From: Streptomyces sp. NBC_00490
GTDB taxonomy: Bacteria; Actinomycetota; Actinomycetes; Streptomycetales; Streptomycetaceae
NCBI RefSeq assembly: GCF_036013645.1
Contig: NZ_CP107869.1
Span: forward strand, 186,001 to 250,000
Direction of reading: 5' to 3'
DNA length: 64,000 nucleotides
The translations under genes and the position numbers were made by a program. Shown here piece after piece: positions 18,727-28,430 of this stretch (the first letter of the stretch is position 1; each line of letters opens with the position of its first letter). The notes beneath the pieces are model-generated. The model did not search any database, had not been told where the DNA came from, and worked only from the letters and a program-made list of their open reading frames with translations.

Positions 18727-19460
18727 TTAAATCCGGCGGTAGAGGTCAATGCCGTGTCCGGTGGTGACCGCGTCGATCAGGGCCTGGAGCTCGGAGGGTG
18801 GATCCTTGTCCGTCCAGGCTCTCCACCATCGGTTGAGGGTGGTGGCGGGGGTGAGCCAGGAACGGATGGCTTGTAAGGCCCTGGGCCAGCAAGGCTGTTG
18901 GGGCTGGTGGGACGGAGCCGGTCCCCCTCTCTGGCCCCTCGTTGGGGCACGGGTCCGGCGCGGTGGCATCCAGGGGTCCGGGTGGGGCGAACCACTGGTC
19001 CCAGCAGAAGGAGAAGGCGCAGTTGACCAGGGTCTGGTGGCGGCGGATCGCGCGGTCGGAGGGGACCTGAAAGTCGGCCCAGCCGAGTTCGTCCTTGATC
19101 TGCTTGCAGCTCTGCTCGATCCACGACCGCAGGCTGTAGAGGCGGACGATCTCGGCGAGGTCGGCCGGCGGGTGCGGGCCGGTGGCGGCGTGGGGTGCGT
19201 CGGGGTGGGGCAGGTTGGTGGCCAGGTGCCAGGTGGCCTTCTCCGGCAGCCGGGCTGGGTCGGTGGTGGCCACGACCAAGCGGCAGGGGGAATCGGGTCC
19301 GTAGCCGCCCAGGCGGGCATCGGCGGCCCACCAGGTCTCGGTGTGCCCGGCGCGGAAGTGACGTTCAGCGGGGTCCAGTCGCCGGGACGTTTGGCATCGC
19401 GCCAGGTCAGAGCGTGGGCCGCTTCGATGGGGATGTGCGGCTGGTCGCCAGACATTGTCC
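18727..19460 (-). pseudogene. IS701-family transposase pseudogene (frameshifted, N-terminally truncated)
   Basis: Minus-strand homology starts with AAHALTWRDAKRPGDWTPLN, moves to another frame for TETWWAADARLGGYGPDSP, LVVATTDPARLPEKATWHLA, LYSLRSWIEQSCKQIKDELG and HQTLVNCAFSFCWDQWF, then returns for RAWTDKDPPSELQALIDAVT and GHGIDLYRRI at the stop. These are the C-terminal half of Streptomyces IS701 transposases (catalytic Glu in WIEQSCKQ). Two frameshifts and loss of the first half make it inactive. No terminal repeats were recognised. Confidence 0.82.
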
Positions 19461-19633
19461 GCGGCTACTTCGGCGGCCCGTACGTTCGCTACATTCTCGA
19501 GAGAACCCTTTGACTTTCGGATCAATAACAGAGCCTGCATGAGACCGCGTCATGGGGCAGCCGCGCATCGCATCTTCAGCCGTACTCTCGCCTTACAGCA
19601 AAGCATTCTTTCACTCCGGCCGCCGCTGGCGTC

Positions 19634-20770
19634 TCACTTCACGGACACTTTCATTCCGAACAATTTCTCCGCATTTCGGAACGCAATCTTTTCCTTGTCT
19701 TCGCGTGGCAAATCGACTCCGCGGAACCAGTCGGTCTGCTCCTTTATGTCCGCGAACGGGTAGTCGGTCGCGAACATCACTCGATCCACGCTTATGTACT
19801 TCAACAGGAGATCGAGCAATTCGGTCTGAGGGAATGCGCTGGTGGTGACCCAGAAGTTGTCCTGAAAGTATTGCCCGATGGGCTTCTCGAGCGAGTCTTT
19901 GGTCGGCTCACCCATGTCATTGACGATCCGCTCGTAGTAGAAGGGAAGACCCTCCCCCATGTGGCCGATGATGATTTTCAGTGTGGGGAATCTGTCGAAA
20001 ACCCCGTACGTGATCATCCGAATGCATTGGGTCAACACCTCCTGGTGCCAGCCATATCCAGACCCACTGAAAATGTAATCTTGGTACTCTTCCGTGTATT
20101 TAGACCGTGTGGTGCTGTAGTAGATCTTGAAGACCTCGTCAGCTGGATAGCCGGGATGTAGGTAGATCGGCACATCGAGAGCAACGGCACGTGCCAGCAC
20201 AGGCTCGAAATCGGGATGATCGAGATACTTCTTCGCGATGTGTCCGTTAGTCAGTGCGCCCAAGAAGCCATCTTCCCGAACCGAGCGTTCCAGTTCGTCC
20301 GCCGCCGCCTCCGGGCTCTGCAAGGGCAAGGTGGTGAAAGCCTTGAAGCGGCCCGGATATCTGGCGATTGGCCCGTCCACGAGTTGCCGGTTAAGACGAT
20401 AGGCAAGGTCGATGCCCCTTTGCCCAGGGACATTTTGCACAGAGGGTGTATGGGCAGAGAGGATTTGAACGTTGAGTCCCCCCGCATCCATATCGCCGAT
20501 GCGGCGTTGGCCTAGATCCGAAAGACCAATTTCCTCAAGGAACGCTATGTGATCCCGATTGATGGAGTTCAGCTTCAACAACGTGGGAGTCGAAAAGGTC
20601 TCCTCCGTGCCGATGAAGGGCAGGTCCTGGTCCCGCCGTGAAATGTCCGAAGTCTTGTCCGAAGTCTCGTTCTCGCTCACTTCCGAGACGATGGCGTGCG
20701 TGGACAAGCCGGCACCAATGCCAAGTGCCGTGCTGGCGGTGAGAAAACTGCGGCGTCCCATGGGCTTCAT
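19634..20770 (-). CDS. Tat-exported amidohydrolase-family protein (gamma-resorcylate decarboxylase/ACMSD-like)
   Basis: This 378-residue protein starts at ATG 20770 after GAGGGA. The N terminus GRRSFLTASTALGIGAGL is a twin-arginine signal. The rest is an amidohydrolase-2 barrel: TEETFSTP (57-region), YLHPGYP with His205, IIIGHMGEGLPF with His270 and Glu273, and FATDYPF with Asp336. These correspond to the metal-binding and catalytic positions of gamma-resorcylate decarboxylase-type enzymes, except that the second ligand of the first motif (normally His in LEEHF) is Thr58 here. Base composition is clearly lower in G+C than the neighbours, with many A/T third positions, and transposase debris lies on both sides, which points to acquisition by transfer. 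Substrate unknown; decarboxylase and hydrolase roles are both possible. Confidence 0.82.
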   Translation of the reverse strand: MKPMGRRSFLTASTALGIGAGLSTHAIVSEVSENETSDKTSDISRRDQDLPFIGTEETFSTPTLLKLNSINRDHIAFLEEIGLSDLGQRRIGDMDAGGLNVQILSAHTPSVQNVPGQRGIDLAYRLNRQLVDGPIARYPGRFKAFTTLPLQSPEAAADELERSVREDGFLGALTNGHIAKKYLDHPDFEPVLARAVALDVPIYLHPGYPADEVFKIYYSTTRSKYTEEYQDYIFSGSGYGWHQEVLTQCIRMITYGVFDRFPTLKIIIGHMGEGLPFYYERIVNDMGEPTKDSLEKPIGQYFQDNFWVTTSAFPQTELLDLLLKYISVDRVMFATDYPFADIKEQTDWFRGVDLPREDKEKIAFRNAEKLFGMKVSVK

Positions 20771-21180
20771 GTCTGTCCCTCTCTTCAGGCGCTTATGTGG
20801 TGAGGCATCCGTACGGCATCCGTCTGCGAGACGCTTCAGGGGGTCTTCGCGTCCTGCTCGCGCACCACGGCAGCGCTCAGGTCGACGAACCGCTCGCCGG
20901 TGCGCAGCGGCTGTGGTGGAGCTGACGACCGCCCGCGTGCGCGCTGTGCGGGCCGACCGCGGCGGGCCCGCACAGTTGTCGGCGTGTGACCCCGCATGCG
21001 GCGACAGGGAACGCCGTCGCCTGCGCCCTGGTGGCCGCCTCGAACCGCAACCGGCCGGGCTGCGCTTTCCCCGATGGTGCTGCGTCGACTGCCATCACTA
21101 GCCTCCTGCATACGGAGTGCATCGCTTATCCGCATGCCGACTTCCTACCGAGCGAACCTGAGACGAACGTTAAAGAGCCG
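20771..21180. other. Intergenic stretch with no recognisable gene
   Basis: No frame gives a recognisable protein. A minus-strand frame ending at 20836 (tail GERFVDLSAAVVREQDAKTP) has protein-like composition but no family could be assigned. The upstream region of the amidohydrolase gene is included. Confidence 0.4.
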
Positions 21181-21184
21181 CTCA

Positions 21185-21755
21185 CACGCCCTGCTAAATG
21201 ATCAATTGTGGGAGCTTCTCGAGCCGTTGCTTCCGCCGTGGCCCGATGAAGGCGCCCGGCAAGCGGCTGGTGCCGGATCGGCAGTGCCTGCAGGGCATCT
21301 TGTACGTGCTGCGTACCGGGATCGGCTGGGAAGACATTCCGCAGGAACTCGGCTTCAGGTCAGGCATGACGTGCTGGCGTGGATCAACCCCGGGGTGTCC
21401 GAAGATCTGCCTCGGATCCAGCTTGCCCAGCTGAACGCGGCAAACGAGATCGACGGATCCTGGGCGGTGATCGACGGCAGCTACATCGACACGAAAGAGG
21501 GGGCCCTGGATCTTGAGTTCGCACCCATTTCTAGCCCCCACGTGAGCGGAGTCGAGGACCAAGGAGCCGGCGGTGCGCGGTCGCATTCGAAATATCGAGC
21601 GAGCGGCTCGGCCGGCACAGTTGGAAGATCGAGCGGTCGATCGCCTGGCTGTTCGGCTTCCGCCGGCTCACCGTCCGTACGAGCAAAAGGGACCTCACTT
21701 CCTCGCCTTCCTCGGCCTCGCAGCCGCCCCCTCACCTGCAAAGCTCGCGACGTGA
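21185..21755 (+). pseudogene. IS5-family transposase pseudogene
   Basis: Segments in different frames read NDQLWELLEPLLPPWPDEG, then PGKRLVPDRQCLQGILYVLR and TGIGWEDIPQELGFRSG, then IQLAQLNAANEIDGSWAVID and GSYIDTKEGA, then ERLGRHSWKIERSIAWLFGF and RRLTVR, then HFLAFLGLAAA with a stop at 21755. This is the full order of a Streptomyces IS5-type transposase with an internal deletion (about one third missing) and at least four shifts. Imperfect terminal repeats may lie near 21165 and 21765. Confidence 0.8.
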
Positions 21756-22586
21756 GACAACCTCTTAGCTGTCAAATCCGCAAGCTGCCTGAAACCGCCA
21801 CACAGTCTCCGTCGGCTCGACCGCCATCGACCCCAGTAAGCGACATGCCTGACGACAGGCTTCCTCCCCACATACTGGAAACGCGCCATCGCCGAAAGCG
21901 TCTGTGGAGGCTCCGGACTGTCTCGAATTGAGTGGAGTCGAGTTACTTGATTTCACGCTACTGGTGGTGGGGTACGGAGTTCGCACTCCGGCGGGCTGAG
22001 CACGCCCAGGGTGGAGGTGTAGCCCGCGTCGTGGGATCGCCGACTTCTCGTAGTAGGAGCGAGCGCCGGGTGAGGCGTTCAAGGCGGAGAACGCCTGGCG
22101 TTGCAGGGTATCGGCAAGCCGGTTGTTGCTTGCGAAGCGGGCCTGGACGGCGTGCGTCCTACCGGCGGTGTCAGCGGAGCAGTGGCAAAATATGCTGATG
22201 GGGGTGATCGAAAGCGACAGCCAGGCCGCCCAGTACGTACGGTTTCAGTCGCCTCACCGGAACAGTCGAGGCCACTTCACCGGCGATTTCGGGCTCGCCA
22301 ATGCTCTGGCGAGCGAGGGAAAGCTCCGGTCGCGCCGAACCGGACGTGATGGTTTCCCGTCATCCGGCTCTAGAGAGTCATTGAAACTCCGTAACGTGCG
22401 GCACGGAGCCGGCCCACTTCGGCGAAGGCACTGCGGCTGCTGTCGAGCGGGGACGCGCAGGCTCCGGCACCCGGCACCCCGAACGCACCGGCCGGAGCGC
22501 CGTGGAGCGGGGGCCGAACTAGGCTGGAAGCAGCCGCTGGAAACCAGCCCTGACGGGGCACGGCTGTCCGGACGGAGGCGTGGTGC
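21756..22586. other. Intergenic region with a possible IS3-type scrap
   Basis: About 830 bp with no intact gene. On the minus strand around 21950-22035 a short frame reads AGYTSTLGVLSPPECEL, similar to the C-terminal STLGYLSP..FE motif of IS3-family OrfB transposases; support is weak. The end of the region carries the leader of the phosphatase gene. Confidence 0.3.
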
Positions 22587-25040
22587 GTGGAAATAGCCGA
22601 CAAGCAGGATGCCCCCACTGCCGCTGTCGTGGTGGACCCGGACGGCATGGTGAGCGGCTGGAGCGAGGGGGGCCGACTGCTGCTGGGCTGGACGGCTGAG
22701 GACACCGTCGGGCGCCCCGTGACCGACCTGCTGGTCAATCCCCCGCCACCCGGCTTCCCCGAGGGCTACGGCACCGGCCCCACAGGGTCTATCCCCCTAC
22801 GCCACCGGGACGGTTCCACGGTGAACGCCGTGGTGACGGCTCACCCGCTGCTCGGCCCCGACGGGCGGACACAGGGCCACGTGGTGACCATCCAGCGCTG
22901 GGGACGCCGTCCGGTGATCGCCGACCGGGCATTCGAGCAGTCTCCCTTCGCTCTGGGCGTTTACGACCCCGAGCTGCGGTTCCTGTGGATCAACGCCTCC
23001 TCGTGCCGGGTGATCACGCACTCCGAGGAGCAGGTGCTCGGCAAGAAGTACCGCGAGGTGCTTCCCGAATTCGACCGCACGTTGTTTCCCGAACGAGACG
23101 ACAAGCCCTACACCGACGCGCTCGCCCAAGTGGCGAGGACGGGAGAGCCCACGCGTCTGATCACCGTATTCCGCCCACACGGCAGCAACTACGCCAACGC
23201 CTGGGCCACCAGCATCTGGCCCGTCCGGGATACCGAGGGCAGGGTACGCGCGATCGCCAACTGGGGATTCGACATGAGCGCCGAGTACTGGGCTCGGCAA
23301 CGCCTGCTCATCCTCAACCAGGCCAGCGGCGGCATCGGCCGGACACTCGACGTGATCGGCACCGCCCAGGAACTGGCCATGACCCCCGTGCCGAGATTCG
23401 TCGACCTCGTCAGCGTGGATCTGTTCGACGAGGTACTGCACGGAGAGGAACCGCCCTCCGTGTCCGCGTTCTCGCCCGGCGAGACGATCAGGCTCAGCCG
23501 TGCCGCCCAACACAGCGCGAAGGACAGCGCCGACCGGGCTCCCGGGCCCACGAATCCCGTCACGCACCGACCCGGTTCCGTCGCCGCCCGCTGCATGGCC
23601 ACCGGAAGGTCCACAGTCGAGCTCGCGGCTGACCCCGGCCAGGGCGGCGAGTGGGCCTTCGGACCTGGGCTCGCCGCCGACCCGGTCCATTGGCCACCGG
23701 GCAATCCGGTGATCGACGAGTCCATCGCCGCGGACGGGCTGACGGGCCGCATCACTGTGCCGCTCCGGGCGCGCGGCGCGCTGCTCGGCGTCGTCACCTT
23801 CTCCCGCCTCGACCGGCCCGAGGCCTTCACCGCCGACGACCTGATCCTCGCCGAGGAGCTGACCGCCAAGGCAGCCGTCGCCATCGACAACGCCCGCCGG
23901 TACTCGCGCGAGCGCTCGACCGCGCTGACCCTGCAACGCAGCCTGCTGCCGCAGGGACCGCCGGTCCAGGAGGCGGTCGAAGTGGCCTCCCGCTACCTGC
24001 CCGGCGGGACCGAGGCGGAAGTGGGCGGTGACTGGTTCGACGTCATTCCGCTGTCCGGCGCCCGCGTCGCCCTGGTCGTCGGCGATGTTGTCGGTCACGG
24101 ACTGCACGCCTCGGCCAGCATGGGCCGGCTGCGTACGGCGGTCCGCACCCTCGCCGATGTCGACCTGCCGCCGGACGAGTTGCTGACCCACCTGGACGAC
24201 CTGGTTCTCCACCTCGCCAGCGACCTCCAGCCCGACAGCCACTTCCAGCCCAGCGGCGAGTCCGGCGCCACCTGTCTCTACACCGTCTACGACCCTGTCT
24301 CCCGGCGCTTCACGCTGGCGAGCGCCGGCCATCCGCTGCCGCTGATCGTCTCTCCGGACGGCACCAGGACACCCGTAGCCGCACAGCCGGGACCGCCGCT
24401 CGGCATCGGTGGGCTGCCTTTCGAGGCCACCGAGCTCGAGCTGCCCGAAGGTAGTCTGCTCGCCCTCTACACCGACGGCCTGGTGGAAAGCCGCGAGCAC
24501 GACATCGACCAGCGGATCACCGAACTGCAGCGGCTCCTGGAACACTCGGCCACCTCACTCGAGGCCCTGTGCGACACGGTGATGAACGTCATGCTCCCCG
24601 AACGCCGCACCGACGACGCCGCCCTGCTGCTCGCTCGCACTCACGCGCTGGATCCCCACCACGTCGCCGACCGGGACATCGAGCCCGACCCCGCGCAGGT
24701 ACCGCGTGCCAGGAAGTTCGCCGTCGACCAGGTCGACGCCTGGGGCCTGGAGGAGGCGGCCTTCGTCACCGAACTGGTCGTCAGTGAGCTGGTCACCAAC
24801 GCCATCAGATACGGCGAACCGCCGATCAGGCTGCGGCTGATTCGCGATACATCCCTGATCTGCGAGGTCTCCGACGCCAGCAACACCGCTCCGCACCTGC
24901 GCCGGGCTCGCGCCTTCGACGAAGGCGGCCGGGGCCTGTTGCTCGTCGCCCAGCTCACCCAAGGGTGGGGCACCCGGCACACCACCAACGGCAAGACGAT
25001 CTGGTGCGCGCAGACCCTCCCCCAGCCTGAGCCGCACTGA
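22587..25040 (+). CDS. PAS-GAF-SpoIIE (PP2C) phosphatase with C-terminal HATPase domain
   Basis: This 817-residue multidomain signalling protein starts at GTG 22587 after GGAGG. Two PAS domains cover about residues 8-110 (VVVDPDGMVSGWSEGGRLLL) and 115-235 (VYDPELRFLWINASSCRVI). A GAF domain spans about 245-440. The SpoIIE/PP2C phosphatase domain (about 445-675) has the metal-binding motifs GGDWFDV and GDVVGHG. A GHKL ATPase domain like anti-sigma kinases (about 690-810) has VSELVTNAIRYGE and ARAFDEGGRGLLLVAQL. Such proteins control anti-sigma/anti-anti-sigma partner switching in Streptomyces in response to signals read by PAS/GAF. No transmembrane segment is seen. No partner STAS gene is adjacent; one lies at 33566. 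Confidence 0.92.
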   Translation: MEIADKQDAPTAAVVVDPDGMVSGWSEGGRLLLGWTAEDTVGRPVTDLLVNPPPPGFPEGYGTGPTGSIPLRHRDGSTVNAVVTAHPLLGPDGRTQGHVVTIQRWGRRPVIADRAFEQSPFALGVYDPELRFLWINASSCRVITHSEEQVLGKKYREVLPEFDRTLFPERDDKPYTDALAQVARTGEPTRLITVFRPHGSNYANAWATSIWPVRDTEGRVRAIANWGFDMSAEYWARQRLLILNQASGGIGRTLDVIGTAQELAMTPVPRFVDLVSVDLFDEVLHGEEPPSVSAFSPGETIRLSRAAQHSAKDSADRAPGPTNPVTHRPGSVAARCMATGRSTVELAADPGQGGEWAFGPGLAADPVHWPPGNPVIDESIAADGLTGRITVPLRARGALLGVVTFSRLDRPEAFTADDLILAEELTAKAAVAIDNARRYSRERSTALTLQRSLLPQGPPVQEAVEVASRYLPGGTEAEVGGDWFDVIPLSGARVALVVGDVVGHGLHASASMGRLRTAVRTLADVDLPPDELLTHLDDLVLHLASDLQPDSHFQPSGESGATCLYTVYDPVSRRFTLASAGHPLPLIVSPDGTRTPVAAQPGPPLGIGGLPFEATELELPEGSLLALYTDGLVESREHDIDQRITELQRLLEHSATSLEALCDTVMNVMLPERRTDDAALLLARTHALDPHHVADRDIEPDPAQVPRARKFAVDQVDAWGLEEAAFVTELVVSELVTNAIRYGEPPIRLRLIRDTSLICEVSDASNTAPHLRRARAFDEGGRGLLLVAQLTQGWGTRHTTNGKTIWCAQTLPQPEPH

Positions 25041-25380
25041 GCATCAAGCCCACGGACCGCCGCCGGCCGCACGGCACGGCAACGGCACCGCACCTGGTGC
25101 TGGGTTCCTCACCCCGCCAAGTGGTGTATCGCCCGACGCAAGCCCGTGCTTCGACTTCCTGGACCGTGTCCGCGCCGCCCTCGCCTATGCGGCACTCGGT
25201 GATGGCCGCATCGCGCTACGGTCCGCCCCAGGACGCCTTCACCAAGACGCCAGAACGCGAGCACCAGCTCAGGGTGGTGGCGGTGACGAGGCTGCTGAAT
25301 CTGCGGCCGCCCCGGTTGGCCAGCTGAGACGCGGATGCTCGGCCGGGACCAGAGCGGGGCAGGCCGCGCCCGGTACGGCA

Positions 25381-25417
25381 GCAGGGCCCGGACCACGTGT
25401 CGCGGTCCGGGCCCTGC
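25381..25417 (-). terminator. Strong bidirectional terminator-like hairpin
   Basis: GCAGGGCCCGGACC (25381-25394) pairs perfectly with 25404-25417 across a 9-nt loop. It lies 33 bp downstream of the DUF6243 stop (minus strand) and 341 bp after the phosphatase gene. The interval 25041-25380 shows nothing else recognisable. Confidence 0.75.
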
Positions 25418-25449
25418 CCGGTGCGGTGCCGCCCTGCGGTGGCGGTGCG

Positions 25450-25659
25450 TCAGCTCTGTGCGGTGTTGTCGCCCGTCTGCCCGGTGCCCTCGGCTGCGGC
25501 TGCCTTTTCGCGCATCTTGCGCAGCAGCTCCGCCTTCTGGTCGGCGGCACCCTGGCGGTCGAGGTTGCGGTGCGGACCGTTGTTCTGCCGTTCGGCGCGG
25601 GACAGCTTCTTGCGCTGGCCGCCGCCCATGCCCACGGGGTTGTTGATGTTCTTGCTCAC
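25450..25659 (-). CDS. DUF6243 family small protein
   Basis: This 69-residue protein starts at GTG 25659 behind GGGAG. The sequence SKNINNPVGMGGGQRKKLSR followed by NNGPHRNLDRQGAADQKAEL and LRKMREKAA is the conserved signature of the small basic DUF6243 family found across Streptomyces. Function is unknown. It is a soluble, charged, probably partly disordered protein, followed by a strong hairpin. Confidence 0.88.
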   Translation of the reverse strand: MSKNINNPVGMGGGQRKKLSRAERQNNGPHRNLDRQGAADQKAELLRKMREKAAAAEGTGQTGDNTAQS

Positions 25660-26287
25660 GGGTTCTCCCGGAAGGTTGTGAAGTGATCTACGGATTCATC
25701 GGTGGGGGACGGGCACGGCGACGTCGAAGGACGTCAGCAGGGGCCCATCACGCTCTCACTCGTAAATCGGCGTCTGGAAGAACATGAGCAAGACGTTACC
25801 TGGTCCCGTCGGCTCCGCATGCCAGGTTTTTCGCCGCCCCGGCGTCGGCCGGGCCTTCGGTGAGCGCCCAGGGGCAGCCGTTTCCTTCCAGAGCCAGCGG
25901 GGCTCTGCAGCGCCATTCCTGCCCCGCCTTTGCCACGCTGAGGCGGAGCGAAGGATGTGGCCCGGCTCGGGTTGCGGGCTCACGCATACGGCTGCCTGTC
26001 CTGTGCTTCCGCAGGCCCGTCGGCGACTTGCTCAATGAGCCGTCGCCGGTCCTTCGGCTCGGAGGCGCAGGCGTCCATTCCTACGGCGGCCAAGGGATGA
26101 GTGGTTCTGTCTCGAGATCGCCGTGCAGGCACAGCAGTACATGGTCGTCACCGACCAGGCAGTCGGTGTATGGAAGGGCGTGCGACAGAAGGCGGGCTGG
26201 ACGGGGACACCGCGAACCCTGGTCAAGATGGGGAGACGGGCGGCCCTGGAAGGCCGGCCCGCCAGAGGGTGAGGGAGTCGCACCTGT
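25660..26287. other. Region without a recognisable gene
   Basis: About 630 bp. Frames are open on both strands but none has clear homology or a ribosome-binding site. A minus-strand frame ending near 26095 reads DDHVLLCLHGDLETEPLIPW before a stop and has protein-like character; it may be a remnant. Confidence 0.35.
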
Positions 26288-26722
26288 TCAGTGCTGCTGC
26301 TCGCCGTGGTAGCGCTCGGCGAGGCGTGCGAGTGCGACAGCGGCGAGGAGGAGGCCGAAGTCGCGCAACGCGATGTCGTAGTAGTCGGGGATGGTCAGGA
26401 GGTTGACGATGATGCCGGCCAGCCACCCGGCCACCAGCCAGGCCCCGAAGCGGGGCGCGAGGGCCACGGCGATGCCCGCCACGATCTCGATCGCGCCCAC
26501 TGCGTACATGGCCGCCTGGGCACTGCCGGGAACGAGGTCGTTGATCCAGGGCGCGAGGTAGGCGGGCCAGTCCACGAGCAGGTTGGCGAACTTGTCCAGC
26601 CCGAACAGGATCGGCGCCACCGTGAACGCGGTGCGCAGGATCACGAACGCCTGATAGCCGGGATCGGCGAGCAGCGCGCGCCGCGGGGCGGCGGACGGGG
26701 TGCTTGTGGTTGCGGAGGACAT
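26288..26722 (-). CDS. DoxX-family integral membrane protein
   Basis: This 144-residue protein starts at ATG 26722 with AGGAGAGG 5-6 bases upstream; an in-frame ATG at 26746 lies before that site and is rejected. Four hydrophobic segments are visible (about 23-45 VILRTAFTVAPILFGLDKF, 60-80, 82-104 AVGAIEIVAGIAVALAPRFG, 112-135). The pattern matches DoxX-like proteins, some of which take part in redox or thiosulfate metabolism. It is divergent from a cysteine-rich HTH regulator that probably controls it. Confidence 0.82.
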   Translation of the reverse strand: MSSATTSTPSAAPRRALLADPGYQAFVILRTAFTVAPILFGLDKFANLLVDWPAYLAPWINDLVPGSAQAAMYAVGAIEIVAGIAVALAPRFGAWLVAGWLAGIIVNLLTIPDYYDIALRDFGLLLAAVALARLAERYHGEQQH

Positions 26723-26733
26723 GGCGACCTCTC

Positions 26734-26765
26734 CTTCTATCGACAACTCTCATTACTTATAGAAG
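26734..26765. promoter_or_regulatory. Inverted repeat between doxX-like and HTH genes
   Basis: CTTCTAT (26734-26740) and ATAGAAG (26759-26765) form a perfect 7-bp inverted repeat in an AT-rich 64-bp divergent spacer; a third similar half-site CTTCTTT lies at 26775-26781. It is a likely operator for the adjacent HTH protein. Confidence 0.45.
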
Positions 26766-26786
26766 CTCCGATCTCTTCTTTAGTCA

Positions 26787-27485
26787 ATGGCTGTGGGTTT
26801 TACACTGGTGTTCGTGGACGACCCGAACGAAGCACGTGACGCCGACGTCTCCGCCATCGCCGCTCTGGACGAGCCGACACGCAGGAGGCTGTACGACCAT
26901 GTGGTGCGGCAGCCCGGCCCCGTCGGCCGGGACGAGGCAGCCGCGGCGCTGGGTCTGGCGCGGCAGACCGCGGCGTTCCACCTGGACCGCCTGGCCGAGG
27001 AATCCCTGCTCGACGTGGTCTATGAGCGCCGCAGCGGACGGGCGGGGCCGGGAGCGGGCAGGCCGGCCAAGCTGTACCGGCGTTCGCCGAAGCAGATCGA
27101 GGTCAGCCTGCCGGACCGGCGCTACGAGCTCGCCGGACGGCTCCTGGCACAGTCGGTGGAGGAATCCACGGCAACCGGTGCGCCGGTACAAGAGGTCCTG
27201 CACCGGAGGGCCGAGGAACTCGGCAGGCTGCTGGGCGAGCCAGGCAGCCCTGGACTTCTCGACCTGCTGGAGCGCTACGGGTTCGAGCCGCGGCACGAAG
27301 AAGACGCCGTCGTACTGGGCAACTGCCCCTTCCACGCCCTGGCCCGTGAGTCCACGCAGACGGTGTGCGGCATGAACCTGCATCTGCTGCGCGGTGTCCT
27401 TCACGGGCTGGGCGAGTGTGGGTACGTGGCCCGTCTGTCGCCCAGCCCGGGCCGGTGCTGCGTCCGGTTGGAACATGTCGCCTGA
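26787..27485 (+). CDS. Cysteine-containing winged-HTH transcriptional regulator (SufR/ArsR-like)
   Basis: This 232-residue protein has an N-terminal winged HTH at about residues 18-100 (LDEPTRRRLYDHVV, ARQTAAFHLDRLAEE, GRPAKLYRRS). The C-terminal half contains Cys180 (GNCPFH), Cys194 (TVCGMN), Cys211 and Cys224-Cys225 (GRCCVRL), spaced as in iron-sulfur or thiol-sensing regulators of the SufR group. ATG 26787 has no ribosome-binding site. In-frame GTG codons at 26808 and 26814 lie just after a TACACT -10-like element (26801-26806), so a leaderless start there is possible. Divergent from doxX-like, it probably regulates that gene and itself in response to redox state. Confidence 0.78.
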   Translation: MAVGFTLVFVDDPNEARDADVSAIAALDEPTRRRLYDHVVRQPGPVGRDEAAAALGLARQTAAFHLDRLAEESLLDVVYERRSGRAGPGAGRPAKLYRRSPKQIEVSLPDRRYELAGRLLAQSVEESTATGAPVQEVLHRRAEELGRLLGEPGSPGLLDLLERYGFEPRHEEDAVVLGNCPFHALARESTQTVCGMNLHLLRGVLHGLGECGYVARLSPSPGRCCVRLEHVA

Positions 27486-27512
27486 TCGACCGGCGCGACA
27501 CAGACCGCCAGC

Positions 27513-28430
27513 CGCCTATGTGCGGCGCTTGTGCAGCTCGATGGCCAGTGGTGTGGCGGTGAACATCGAGGAGTAGGTGCCCACCGCGAGGCCGATGAGC
27601 AGGGCGAGGGCGAAGTCGGTCAGGGTGTCGCCGCCGAGGACGGCCAGGGCGGTGAGGATGAATGCGGCGCCCATGCCGGTGTTGACGGTGCGGGGCAGGG
27701 TCTGCAGGAGCGCCTGATGGCAATGCGGGCGAAGGGCATCTCGCGGTAGCAGCGGGCGAGTTCCCTGATCCGGTCGAAGACGACGACGGAGTCGTTGACG
27801 GAGTATCCGATGACGGTCAGCAGCGCGGCCAGGAAGATGCCGTCAACGGGCTTGCCGGGCCAGGCGAAGAGGCCAATGAGGATCGCGACGTCGTGGGCGA
27901 GGGCGGCGACCGCCGAGGTGCCCCGCGCTGGTCGAAGCGGGCGGCTGCCTTCTCTACGTCCTTGCCGGTCAGCAAGGGTGCCTGAAGGCGCCGAAGTTGG
28001 CCGGACTCGTCGGCCCTGACGTGCTCGCGGAGCCGCTTGGGCAGCGGATCGGCAGATCGTCGGCGTTGGCCGCCGTGCCGAGTACCTGGTGGAAGGTGAG
28101 CTGGGCGGTCCGGCCGAGCACGTCGGCCGCCTTGCGCGGATCTTGCAGGCCGGGCCGTTCGACGACGATCCGGTCGCTGCCGGAGCGGGCGATGCTGGGT
28201 TCGGCTACACCGAGCGCGTCGATGCGGCCGCGCAGCACCTCCACGGTGCGGTCCGTGGCCGCACCGTCGGCGTCGGCGTCGGCGTCGGAGCTCGGGCGGG
28301 TCTCCAGCACGATCTGGGTGCCAGCCCGCAGATCGAGCCCGAGATGGACGGGCACGGTGAGCGCGGTGTACAGGGACAGGGCGACAGCAGCGAGGGCGAT
28401 CAGCCCTCTGATGTGCGCGAATCGGTTCAC
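27513..28430 (-). pseudogene. Decayed secDF gene (SecD start joined to SecF end)
   Basis: GTG 28430 has a GGAGGG site and begins NRFAHIRGLIALAAVALSLY, then [35 protein letters not shown] and [20 protein letters not shown]: the N terminus of SecD. Near 28000 homology jumps to the late part of Sec[41 protein letters not shown], and after a frameshift near 27715 [20 protein letters not shown] and LALLIGLAVGTYSSMFTATP, ending at 27513. The SecD P1 core, all middle membrane segments and the first half of SecF are missing. It cannot be a working export motor component; a housekeeping copy is expected elsewhere. Confidence 0.85.

Noticed and set aside
22123..22596. Plus-strand frame upstream of the phosphatase gene
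   Set aside because: Some protein-like stretches (ESDSQAAQYVRFQSP) but no family, no convincing start, and it ends overlapping the phosphatase start.
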